A stretch of 64,000 bases of DNA from assembly GCA_018292915.2 (NCBI GenBank), contig JACVVK020000143.1, forward strand, positions 596,501 to 660,500, read 5' to 3'. Below, piece after piece: positions 55,101 through 60,598 of this stretch. Under the pieces are notes generated by a model, which searched no databases, was not told the DNA's origin, and saw only the letters and a list, made by a program, of their open reading frames with translations. Position numbers and translations under genes: made by a program. This DNA is from Batillaria attramentaria. Lineage: Eukaryota; Mollusca; Gastropoda; Batillariidae. Within the stretch, counting starts at the first letter, position 1. Each line of letters starts with the position of its first letter.

Positions 55101-57308
55101 TTCATGTACATGGGTAACAGTTGTCTTACGTAGTGTTGTGTTGTCACTGGAGTTCTAATGAAAGATTAAAGCTGTTTCTCAGTCTGGCAGTGGGTCTGTT
55201 GTAGAGTAGTGTATCCCTGTTGTAGAGTAGTGCATCTGTGTTGTAGAGTTGTGTATCTCTGTTGTAGAGTAGTGTATCTGTGTTGTAGAGTAGTGCATCT
55301 CTGTTATAGAGGAGTGCATCTCTGTTATAGAGGAGTGCATCTCTGTTGTAGAGTAGTGCATCTCTGTTGTAGAGTAGTGCATCTCTGTTATAGAGTAGTG
55401 CATCTCTGTTGTAGAGTAGTGCATCTCTGCTGTAGGATAGTGTATCCCTGTTGTAGAGGAGTGTATCTCTGTTGTAGAGTAATGCATCTGTGGTGTAGAG
55501 TAGTGCATCTCTGTTGTAGAGGAGTATATGTCTGTTGTAGTGTATCTCTGTTGTAGAGGAGTATATGTCTGTTGTAGAGTAGTGTATCTCTGTTGCAGAG
55601 GAGTATATGTCTGTTGTAGAGGAGTATATCTCTGTTGTAGAGGAGTATATCTATGTTGTAGGAGAGTATATCTATGTTGTAGTGTATCTCTGTTGTAGAG
55701 TTGTGTATCTCTGTTGAGTGTGGATCAGCGGAGAACAATCTGCACAATTTCTGTCAACAGGTCAGTAGCGACAGCGGCAAGGGGACAACTCCACCCCCTA
55801 GTCCAGAAGCTGGAGAGAACTCCAAAGAGGCAGGGTATGGGGTGAGTATCAATGGGAAGGACAACACTGATTACGTGAATCTCACCCCTGAAGGGTCAGG
55901 CCCATCTGCTGCACCAAGCAAGGTCGAGGTCAGCCATCGGGTCAGCAGTGCTGAACGGGGTGTTTGCTCCTATGTACTGTCAACTGTCAACAAGACATCC
56001 ACCCTCCAGTCTGGGTATGTTGCCAGTGATAAAGTACAAGAGGCTACAAGACGTAATACTGCTACAGACAGATCCCAAATGTCAGTGGCGCCACCTGGAC
56101 CTGAGAGAGAACACACTAGTCTGGAGTACTCGGGCGACACTGAAGCCTCATGCCTGCAGAAAATCAACATGACTGTTGTCAGTGAAGATCCCACCAACAC
56201 GAAGAATGATACCAACAGCAAGGATGTGGGAGAGAAGACACTGGAGAAAGGTGTTGGAAATGAAGGCGTCATACATTCAGCAGTATCGGCTGCCAGTTCC
56301 CCTCATAATCAACAGGGCACCGCAGCACACAACGTTGAAACCTCACTCCAGCAGGATGAGGAAACTACTGACCCCAGCACAAATCTCACCGCCACTGTTC
56401 TTGTTTCTGACACCACTGGTCGGGAAGATGAGGCACTGGGTAAAGAAGCCGGAGATGAGTATCGCATACAGTCAGCAGGGCCTGTTCCAACTCAGCACAA
56501 CACTGGTGAGAGACGGTTCATTCCAGCCCAAGTTGATCTGAACTTTTTGCTTGGTCAGTTGGTAGGTGGGAACCGGGAACAGTTGGAACAAGGATCTGTT
56601 GAAAGTGAAGGTAGCCTTGCAGTAGATTGTCCAGAAATCCCAGAGTCTGGATCCCCAGCAGATTGTCAAGAAATCCCAACACCTGGATCCCCAGCCAATT
56701 GTCCAGAAATCCCAACACCTGGATCCCCAGCAGATTGTCCAGAAATCCCAACACCTGCATTCCTATCAGATTGTCCAGAAATCCCAACACCTGCATTCCT
56801 ATCAGATTGTCCAGAAATCCCAACATCTGGATCCCCAGCAGAAATCCCAGTGCTGGAGTCCACAACAGAAGTCAGCCATCCACCGAGGCAGACAGGGTAT
56901 ATAGAGAAACACCATGCAGATGGGGATAGTGCCATGAAGATAGAGAATGCTGAATCCAGTATGTCACCCACACACATCCCTGCTACAGGCACTTACCCAG
57001 CCACACGTCTTACCCACAAACCAGAAGAGGTTGGCGTTGTCAATGATGAGAAAATTGAGATAGACAACCTTTGTGAGAAAAATGCCTTCTTGAAGAACGG
57101 AAAGGTGAAGCGCCTTGACTCCGGCTACGATGATGATTGTGGCGACAATGGTGGCAAGTTCTGGTCAGGCAGATGGAGTCCCATGAGAAAGCCCCTTCCT
57201 GAAAATGGAGAGGAGGGGAATTTGATGTTGGACCTTGTTGCTGAGTCACGATCACATGCACCAGGCTACGTGGTGATCCCCATGAAACAGATCACACCCA
57301 GTGTTTGA
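29637..57308 (+). CDS. Class I cytokine receptor, gp130/Domeless-like
   Basis: Sixteen coding exons join in consistent phase to 3,699 nt (1,232 residues). The protein starts with a signal peptide (1-20) and an Ig-like domain (28-112, C46-C96). A two-domain cytokine-binding module follows (113-222, 223-315), with a degenerate WSXWS-like GYPSEP at 300-305, then three more fibronectin III domains (316-417, 418-524, 525-628). One membrane helix (about 635-655) leads to a ~575-residue tail. The tail has a proline-containing box 1-like segment (KMPRRRPR, 677-684), YVNL at 755, a STAT-type YRIQ at 951 and YVVI at 1220. Most fibronectin domains use two exons with phase-1 borders, the classic layout of this receptor family. 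It should sit in the plasma membrane and signal through JAK and STAT on binding a helical cytokine. Length is close to Drosophila Domeless. Exact orthology is inferred. Confidence 0.85.
29827..30081 (+). CDS. Receptor exon 2: Ig-like domain
   Basis: Residues 28-112, flanked by phase-1 introns, as expected for a mobile Ig module. ENITLHCHK carries the first cysteine and EITYTCRDN the second (C46, C96). Donor GTAAGT. Several N-glycosylation sequons (NIT, NST). Confidence 0.88.
30147..30545 (+). mobile_element. tRNA-derived SINE in receptor intron 2
   Basis: Box A (TAGTGTAGTGGTTAGCAC) and box B (GGTTCAAATCCC) lie ~35 bp apart at the left end, close to a Glu/Val-type tRNA. A ~300-bp unrelated body and a (CATCAT)-rich 3' end follow, about 400 bp in all, inserted in sense orientation. 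Confidence 0.75.
30596..30726. repeat. 37-bp x 3 repeat and poly(A)
   Basis: ACAACTATAGCTGGTCAAGA plus GATGGGGCAGCCAAAAT is repeated three times, ending in a run of about 20 A. Confidence 0.93.
30981..31140 (+). CDS. Receptor exon 3: first cytokine-binding domain, N half
   Basis: Follows TTCCCTTCAG and ends before GTAAGT in phase 2. Encodes the first strands of fibronectin domain 1 (residues 113-165), including QKVENLTVVWYDRRTAIFSW. Confidence 0.88.
31446..31615. repeat. Short TATCGTATACC repeats
   Basis: About 15 imperfect 10-11 bp units (CTATCGTATAC / CTATCATATAC) in intron 3. Confidence 0.9.
31882..32018. mobile_element. SINE-like head plus (CA)n
   Basis: (AAT)n, then TTATATAGCGCC and TTTGCGCTCACACACAC, resembling the (ATT)n-GCGC tail family at 10838 and 40390, here short and ending in a ~70-bp CA tract. 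Confidence 0.5.
32208..33145. repeat. 467-bp tandem duplication carrying part of exon 4
   Basis: The sequence starting CATTGTGGGATGGGTTAAAG at 32208 repeats from 32675 with offset 467. I saw essentially no changes except TG-tract length. The left copy includes the exon 4 acceptor and the first ~108 bp of the exon, but lacks its 3' end and donor. Confidence 0.95.
32567..32722 (+). pseudogene. Truncated duplicate of receptor exon 4
   Basis: After a copied acceptor (GACATCAG), the exon reads as in the real exon 4 through AVRVRVH. It then crosses the duplication joint and stops at about 32720. Splicing into this copy would give a receptor ending in the first cytokine-binding domain, without a membrane helix. 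Confidence 0.8.
33036..33205 (+). CDS. Receptor exon 4: first cytokine-binding domain, C half
   Basis: Residues 166-222, containing two cysteines twelve apart (C172, C184) and a terminal FNIDTVTKFG linker. The acceptor ACATCAG directly follows a (TG)n tract rather than a pyrimidine run; the donor is GGTCAGT, phase 1. Its length (170 nt) means skipping would shift the frame. Confidence 0.85.
33540..33720. repeat. C-run and A-rich low-complexity tract
   Basis: Runs of C (33573-33597) followed by A-rich AACAAAAC-like repeats in intron 4. Confidence 0.85.
33721..34140. other. CpG-containing unclassified intron segment
   Basis: A ~400-bp block with more CpG than its surroundings and words such as CACGTTATCGCGTGATGAGC. 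It could be a remnant of a transposon or LTR, but I see no ends or ORF. Confidence 0.3.
34333..34475 (+). CDS. Receptor exon 5: second cytokine-binding domain, N half
   Basis: Starts EKPKPVQRLRVNATN and includes CVRLTWYND, the usual strand-B tryptophan. Acceptor AATTCAG, donor GTACCA, phase 0. Residues 223-270. Confidence 0.87.
34949..35084 (+). CDS. Receptor exon 6: second cytokine-binding domain, C half
   Basis: Residues 271-315. SYRFEVRAVPRRGYPSEP places GYPSEP where the WSXWS box of class I receptors falls, with tryptophans replaced. Ends in phase 1 before GTAGGG. Confidence 0.87.
35917..36097 (+). mobile_element. tRNA-derived SINE in receptor intron 6
   Basis: Box A-like ATAGGCGAATGGCAGAGCAT and box B-like GAGTTTGAATCCTAG, ending GACATTAAACTCCCAAACAC. 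Related to the copy at 28497-28812. Confidence 0.65.
36105..36650. repeat. 58-bp minisatellite in intron 6
   Basis: About nine units containing CTTGATCTTACAGATACTTT and GTCATGGATCAACTCTTGTT. Each holds a splice-acceptor look-alike (TTGATCTTACAG). Confidence 0.93.
36661..36852. repeat. ~95-bp direct duplication
   Basis: The stretch from ACATGAAGC through TACAGGATGCTGGCAC to TAGCACCAGATG occurs twice with a few changes. Confidence 0.9.
37178..37334. repeat. Compound (CA)n microsatellite
   Basis: About 155 bp of CA broken three times by CAGGGCA. Confidence 0.95.
37855..38760 (-). mobile_element. LINE 3' fragment in receptor intron 6
   Basis: Coding remnant (38234-38746) plus a putative 3' UTR to about 37855, antisense to the receptor. 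5'-truncated, as is usual for LINE copies. Confidence 0.65.
38234..38746 (-). pseudogene. LINE reverse transcriptase C-terminal region
   Basis: 170 codons. NLLNFRLPVQHQRLLGIPRN is followed by ERLCPLCEKKEIGDEFHYLF and NCPH, the cysteine-histidine region typical of the C-terminus of many non-LTR reverse transcriptases. Upstream catalytic blocks are missing. Insertion in an intron and 5' truncation indicate a dead copy; the frame is still open, so it is not very old. Confidence 0.75.
38959..39047 (+). CDS. Receptor exon 7: FN3 domain 3, N half
   Basis: Residues 316-345, APASGPQVSNGSYSRSS and following. Acceptor TCTGTCAG, donor GTGAGG, phase 0. Short, and with one cysteine. Confidence 0.8.
39293..39352. 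repeat. (TG)n microsatellite
   Basis: About 29 units, directly followed by the 70-bp dispersed tail at 39353. Confidence 0.95.
39353..39424 (+). repeat. ~70-bp dispersed element after (TG)n, copy 1
   Basis: CAGACAGAGAGACCTGTG, CTTATCCTTGGAAAATAAAG and a terminal TTTCAGTCAGTCAGCC also occur at 52983-53055, again directly after a TG tract. Possibly a short retroposon 3' end. Confidence 0.75.
39432..39488. repeat. (CA)n microsatellite
   Basis: About 28 units, 80 bp from the opposite-sense TG tract at 39293-39352. Confidence 0.95.
39966..40182 (+). CDS. Receptor exon 8: FN3 domain 3, C half
   Basis: Residues 346-417. GEIISYTAVYDADNW and SSVDVMLYANTSAGQSPSS show the late fibronectin strands, the second ending in the usual N-x-x-G turn. 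Acceptor GATTTCAG, donor GTACCA, phase 1. Confidence 0.87.
40390..40578 (+). mobile_element. SINE-like element with (ATT)n tail, copy 2
   Basis: AGCTGAGCTGACCCTTCGCA, GTGTGTGAGAGAATGCGTGT, GTAAAGCGCATATACAATAC and a (TTA)n run match the inverted copy at 10838-11035. About 190 bp, in receptor intron 8. Confidence 0.8.
40927..41087 (+). CDS. Receptor exon 9: FN3 domain 4, N half
   Basis: Residues 418-471, with LTQVIAHWKPPVLPHNYSLF and a cysteine-rich end (CPQTQCSSDDCK). Acceptor TGTCACAG, donor GTACGC, phase 0. Confidence 0.87.
41395..42035. mobile_element. Possible non-autonomous DNA element in intron 9
   Basis: GGGGTGCGATTGTATACC near 41462 faces an inverted relative, GGGATACAATCACCCC, near 41998, and GGCAGGGGCGAATG faces GCAGGGGACGAATGG. 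The block is more CpG-rich than its flanks. Ends and target duplication are not clear. Confidence 0.35.
42115..42274 (+). CDS. Receptor exon 10: FN3 domain 4, C half
   Basis: Residues 472-524. YPLEYVEVDATQGSHVLNAG and RYGLAAVDADGRGTN. Acceptor GATTTTTAG, donor GGTACCA, phase 1. Confidence 0.85.
42284..42341. repeat. 15-bp x 4 repeat
   Basis: TACATCAGTATATTG in tandem, just inside intron 10. Confidence 0.93.
42365..42423. repeat. (TG)n before exon 11
   Basis: About 29 units ending ~58 bp upstream of the exon 11 acceptor. Confidence 0.95.
42482..42631 (+). CDS. Receptor exon 11: FN3 domain 5, N half
   Basis: Residues 525-574, beginning at an acceptor ACATCCACAG chosen because it keeps phase 1 and starts the domain at a proline-rich linker (HNPTPSPPIVIREVGSIAVR). 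The pyrimidine tract is weak. Donor GTAAGT, phase 1. Confidence 0.78.
42727..42793. repeat. (CA)n microsatellite
   Basis: About 33 units in intron 11. Confidence 0.95.
42937..43098 (+). CDS. Receptor exon 12: FN3 domain 5, C half
   Basis: Residues 575-628, DTLYSFQLAANTTSSSGLTE. The donor GTGAGTG passes directly into a (TG)n tract. Phase 1. Confidence 0.86.
43103..43155. repeat. (TG)n at the exon 12 donor
   Basis: About 26 units beginning four bases into intron 12. Confidence 0.95.
43243..51165. repeat. ~7.9-kb array of a 45-bp unit in intron 12
   Basis: Unit: AGCTACAGTGTCAGTGAAAT + ACAGTAATT + AGCTACAGTATCTGCC (45 bp), about 175 copies. Internal variants are TGAAA/GGAAA, GTATCT/GTGTCT/GCATCT, TATAGTATTT, and a 48-bp form with an extra AAT that clusters mainly in 47270-50460. 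Stops occur in all frames, so it is non-coding. Most units contain TAATTA. Together with the 24-bp array it makes up nearly all of the 8.7-kb intron before the transmembrane exon. Confidence 0.97.
51195..51822. repeat. 24-bp minisatellite in intron 12
   Basis: About 26 copies of TTCATTGTGATTCTGTGTCT plus GTAG with rare substitutions. Because 24 is divisible by three, long repeat ORFs appear on both strands; they are artefacts of periodicity. Confidence 0.95.
51847..51934 (+). CDS. Receptor exon 13: transmembrane helix
   Basis: Residues 629-657. GEIAGIAVGGFLIMLLIVCL followed by VYCQIR gives one strong membrane helix with basic residues starting on its cytoplasmic side. Acceptor GGTTACAG, donor GTCAGT, phase 2. 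Confidence 0.9.
52789..52897 (+). CDS. Receptor exon 14: membrane-proximal tail
   Basis: Residues 658-694, strongly basic. HLKMPRRRPRTRT sits where box 1, the JAK-binding proline motif, is expected, about 20 residues inside the membrane. Acceptor TTTTACAG, donor GTATGT, phase 0. Confidence 0.86.
52983..53055 (+). repeat. ~70-bp dispersed element after (TG)n, copy 2
   Basis: Same sequence order as 39353-39424, again immediately after a TG tract (about 52921-52982). Confidence 0.75.
53787..53855 (+). CDS. Receptor exon 15: cytoplasmic linker
   Basis: Residues 695-717 (VLPERNPNLNSSVDIHTSIA and EPQ). Acceptor TGTGCAG, donor GTAGGC, phase 0. It is a short in-frame exon of 69 nt, so it could be skipped without a frameshift. 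Confidence 0.8.
53888..54682. repeat. 19-bp polypyrimidine minisatellite in intron 15
   Basis: About 42 copies of CCCCCCTTGTCTTTTTTCT; one base separates two unit types (CTTTTTTCT and CTGTTTTCT). The coding strand is almost all pyrimidine. Large ORFs on both strands are due to periodicity only. Confidence 0.96.
54736..54804 (+). repeat. G-rich tract, G-quadruplex potential
   Basis: Repeated GGGGGAGGGAGGTGGGG with many runs of three or more G on the transcribed RNA sense strand, just after the C-rich 19-bp array. Confidence 0.85.
55193..55725. repeat. ~21-bp minisatellite in intron 15
   Basis: About 25 units of GTAGAGTAGTGCATCTCTGTT with length variants, ending 35 bp before exon 16. Confidence 0.93.
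55761..57308 (+). CDS. Receptor exon 16: cytoplasmic tail and stop
   Basis: Residues 718-1232, ending in TGA at 57306-57308. The tail is hydrophilic and serine/threonine/proline-rich. Candidate phosphotyrosine motifs are DYVNL (Y755, YXN for GRB2-type SH2 domains), EYRIQ (Y951, the YXXQ pattern bound by STAT3-type SH2 domains), SGYDDDC and a C-terminal PGYVVI (Y1220). A 12-residue repeat (DCPEIPTPGSPA) lies at about 1003-1080. Acceptor TCTGTCAACAG. Confidence 0.87.
   Translation, partial: VSSDSGKGTTPPPSPEAGENSKEAGYGVSINGKDNTDYVNLTPEGSGPSAAPSKVEVSHRVSSAERGVCSYVLSTVNKTSTLQSGYVASDKVQEATRRNTATDRSQMSVAPPGPEREHTSLEYSGDTEASCLQKINMTVVSEDPTNTKNDTNSKDVGEKTLEKGVGNEGVIHSAVSAASSPHNQQGTAAHNVETSLQQDEETTDPSTNLTATVLVSDTTGREDEALGKEAGDEYRIQSAGPVPTQHNTGERRFIPAQVDLNFLLGQLVGGNREQLEQGSVESEGSLAVDCPEIPESGSPADCQEIPTPGSPANCPEIPTPGSPADCPEIPTPAFLSDCPEIPTPAFLSDCPEIPTSGSPAEIPVLESTTEVSHPPRQTGYIEKHHADGDSAMKIENAESSMSPTHIPATGTYPATRLTHKPEEVGVVNDEKIEIDNLCEKNAFLKNGKVKRLDSGYDDDCGDNGGKFWSGRWSPMRKPLPENGEEGNLMLDLVAESRSHAPGYVVIPMKQITPSV
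56617..56850 (+). repeat. In-frame 36-bp coding repeat in exon 16
   Basis: Six or seven units encoding DCPEIPTPGSPA or DCPEIPTPAFLS. It lies within the coding frame, and 36 bp keeps the frame when units are gained or lost. The function is unknown; it may act as a spacer. Confidence 0.9.
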
Positions 57309-57617
57309 TTTTGATCAACCAAGCTTGCTTAAAACCAGCTGTCCACATCAGGACACTCTGTCTCATCTTTATAATAATAATAATAATAGTGGAGATTTTT
57401 TAACGCGCCTAACCCAGGGGCTGGCTCTAGGCGCTTTACAATATAACGGGGGGGGGGGGGGGGGGGCAGCAACAACCCGTGAAAATAAAGACTGATAAAA
57501 TAAAAAAAAACCCCGCATTGTCTCCCTGCAGGCAGCAGAGACCATGGCAGTAAGAGAGCGGGGACCCCAGGATCCTGCCCAACCACAGGATGTGGGGAAC
57601 CCAACCCAAATAAACCA

Positions 57618-57624
<7 letters not shown>

Positions 57625-57666
<42 letters not shown>
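57625..57666. repeat. (CA)n microsatellite
   Basis: About 21 units in the LINE 3' UTR region. Confidence 0.95.
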
Positions 57667-57670
<4 letters not shown>

Positions 57671-57698
57671 GTACAAGACAATAAAAAGCTGGGTTGAA

Positions 57699-58835
57699 TT
57701 ACTGGGAGGAGAAGAGGTGCGTTTTCAATTTAGCTTTGAATGTTGCCAAGGACTGAGCGTGGCGGATGTGGGAGGGAAGGCTGTTCCATGTGACTGGGCC
57801 AATGTACGAAAAGGCTCGTTGGCCTTGGAACTTTCGACGACGGACGGGCACACAGAGTAGGCGAGTGTCGGCGGAAGAGCGCAAGTTACGGGATGGCGTG
57901 TACAGCTGTATTAGAGAGGCCAAGTAAGGTGGAGCTGAACCAGTGATGATATTGTAACAAACAGTGGCAATTTTGTAGTGGATTCTGTTTTGGATGGACA
58001 GCCAGTGGAGATCAGACAGCAGGAGAGAAACATGTTGACGTTTTGGTGCTCTGAAGACGAGACGGGCGGCACAGTTCATGACTCTTTGAATTTTTTCCAG
58101 AAGATTTTGAGGAAGACCGGCAAGGAGAGAATTGCAGTAGTCTAGCCGAGAGAGGACAAGTGAAGTCACCAGGGTCTTTGTGGATTCAGTGGTAAGATAC
58201 TGCCTAATGGACGAGATACGCCGAAGCTCAAAGTAGGCGCACTGACAGACCTTGTTCACCTGTTCTCTCATCGACAGGGTGTTGTCAAAAATGACCCCTA
58301 GATTCCTTGCGGAAGCCGAAAAGGGAATGTCAGTCTGTCCAATCCTGAGGGAGTTGGGCAGATCTGAACATTTTGCCGAAACCAAAAGGGCCTCCGTCTT
58401 GTCTTCGTTTAACTGCAGTTTGTTGTGGAGAGTCCATTGTTTCACAGTGTGGGTGCATGACTGCATGTCTGTAAGCAGGGTGTCAATCTGTTGGCGTGTG
58501 GAAGAACCATACAGCTCAGTATCGTCAGCAAACATATGATGCGAAATACTGTATTTGTTGACAATATCGGAAAGGGGTTGAGTGTAAAGTAAAAACAAAA
58601 TGGGGCCCAAAACCGACCCTTGTGGGACGCCATACACCAGTTTGGTTGAGTTAGACTCGTGGCCAAGGGCGGAGACTGACTGCTCCCTGTCTTGAAGGTA
58701 AGACGTGAAGAAGGAAAGCGCAACGCCACGGACACCAAACACTCGCTCCAGACGACACAACAGGATGTCATGGTCTATTGTGTCAAAGGCGGCACTTAAG
58801 TCGAGGAGTGTCAGAACAGAAATTCGGTCGGAAAT
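57699..58835 (-). pseudogene. LINE reverse transcriptase, C-terminal two thirds
   Basis: In order: LLDLSAAFDTIDHDILL, GVPQGSVLGPILFLLY, the catalytic HMFADDTELY, a thumb region (LNEDKTEALLV; RNLGVIFDNTLSM) and the C-terminal VTWNSLPSHIRHAQSLATFK. It polymerises cDNA at the target site in intact relatives. The N-terminal endonuclease and early RT are missing and an in-frame stop marks the 5' joint. The motif set resembles CR1/L2-type LINEs, but the clade is not settled. Confidence 0.88.
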
Positions 58836-58956
58836 TTATGCCCGTTAGTCTTGCTCTGAAAACCAGAAAGTAATGTTAAGGAATCAAAGAACTCTTTCAT
58901 TGAATCTGCATGAGTCCAGTATTGTACTGTTTTTTGCAGTAGTATATCACCCATGT

Positions 58957-59272
58957 TGTTGTAGAGATCGCGAAAAGTCACTGCATTTCGATGGAAATTT
59001 CTAGACCATCCCAGAACATGCGAGTGCAGTAACGTCAGTAGATTACGTAACCTTGGAACGATTCCGTACTTGCCAATATGTTGCGGAATGTTCTAGATCT
59101 GACCTGTTAGTATATAAGCAGCACTGCACAGCGTTCTGGGTTCTTCCTCTTTCATGAGTTTGTTCTTGCGCATCTTCTGTTAATAAAGTATTGGAGTTCC
59201 AGCCTGTTGTATCCCGTGTCTTCTCTGCGAGTGCACCGAGAGAGAGCGACATAGCAGGAGAAAAATACAACA
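58957..59272 (+). repeat. 5' LTR of element 2
   Basis: TGTTGTA...TACAACA ends, TATATAAG at 59111-59118 and AATAAA at 59182-59187. The preceding CATGT may be the left half of the target duplication; the right side is outside the window. Confidence 0.9.
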
Positions 59273-59280
59273 GAAATATT

Positions 59281-59300
59281 TGGCGTCGCCGACAGGATTC
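59281..59300 (+). promoter_or_regulatory. Primer-binding site, tRNA-Ser-like
   Basis: TGGCGTCGCCGACAGGATTC, eight bases after the LTR, is complementary to a serine-type tRNA 3' end and identical to that of element 1. Confidence 0.7.
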
Positions 59301-59408
59301 GACATTGATCTACCTACGAAGGGACAGTACTCTCCAGTACTCAAGAAACTCCAACTACAGAAGTTGCACCCCTTCAACTGTTGCAGCAGCGAAAATTGAC
59401 GACTGACC

Positions 59409-60598
59409 ATGGCAGAGACAGCGGAGCTGATAAAATTGCTTAGAGAGCAATTAGAACAGCAGAAGGAACAGATGAAGGAACAGATGAAGATTCAAATGGA
59501 ACAGCAGAAGGAACAGATGAAGATTCAGAAGGAACAAATGGAACAGCAGAAGGAACAAATGGAACAGCAGAAGGAACAGATGAATGAACAGATGAGGATT
59601 CAAGCAAAGCAGCATGAAGAAGAATTAGCAGTCCAAAGAGAGCAGATGGGTGCGTTGATGAAGATGATTCAAGTTCAGACACCGACTGGGGATTCCAGCG
59701 CAAGTACCCGTCCTCACACTTCTACTGTTTCGACCGCCGCTATTCCACCTTTCGCTGCCTTTGATTCCACTTCAGAACTGTGGCCTGACTACTGGTCAAG
59801 ATTCTGCACATTTTTTGTCGCCAACGCCTTTCCTGACGACCGCAAGGCTCAAGTCTTCCTCACTAATCAGACTCCGGCTGTCTACAAGCAACTGGCAAAT
59901 CTGGCTGCTCAACAAAATCCAAGAATGAATATCAACGATCTGACGATGGACCAAATCGTCAAGTTCATGAAAGAACAATTTGACCCAAAACTGTTCATAG
60001 TGCGAGAACGTTTCAAGTTCTGGAACGGAAGCCAGGCGAAACACTCCAGGAGCTGGCAGCCCGTATACGTCAAGACGCGGCTACCTGTGACTTTCCTTCG
60101 ATCCAAGATCCACAAGATGAAGCTCTTAGGCAGAGATTCATATGTTCTGTCAACAACGAAGCTGTCTTGAAGGCTCTTTTCAAGGTCAAGGATACCGAGT
60201 TGGATTTTGCCAAGGCTGTCAAGATCGCCATGGAGACTGAAGACGCGGCAAAGGTGGCCAAGGAAACTGTCTACGGTTCCAAGCCCAGGCCGGTCAACAA
60301 AGTCAAGGCGAACAACAAAGGGGGTCGGCCAAAGAACCACCAGCAGTCTAACTCCACGACCAGCGATTCAGCAAAGTGCTACAGGTGTGGAAAGTCTCAT
60401 AGAGCAACAGACTGCTACTACAAAGACTCCAAATGCAACTACTGTCAGAAGATAGGACATTTGGAGGCTGTTTGCAGGAAAAAAACTGCATCAACAGCAA
60501 CAAGGGGGACGACAATCTGCAAAATCTTCAGTGAAAAGTATCACAAAAGCAGAGCTCGTCAAAGCCATCCTCGGCGAAGTTCCCCAAGATACTCCTAG
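59409..60598 (+). pseudogene. gag: gag of element 2, frameshifted
   Basis: The N-terminal coiled coil is longer than in element 1, through repeats of EQQKEQM-type heptads. The capsid part reads to FKFW at about 60024 and then shifts frame. Compared with element 1, ten bases are missing there. The downstream frame (60167-60598) still carries both zinc knuckles (CYRCGKSHRATDC; CNYCQKIGHLEAVC). The pol start overlaps its end by 68 nt in the +1 frame, as in element 1. Confidence 0.9.

Larger units (their letters stand above)
57369..58838 (-). mobile_element. 5'-truncated LINE with (ATT)n tail
   Basis: Open RT frame from about 58835 to 57699 on the minus strand, followed by a 3' UTR containing a (CA)n, a G run, a GCGCCTAGAGCC...GGCGCG hairpin-like tail, and (ATT)n at 57369-57388. 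The 5' end stops mid-RT at 58838. It starts ~60 bp beyond the receptor stop codon, so receptor transcripts may use or read through it. Confidence 0.85.
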
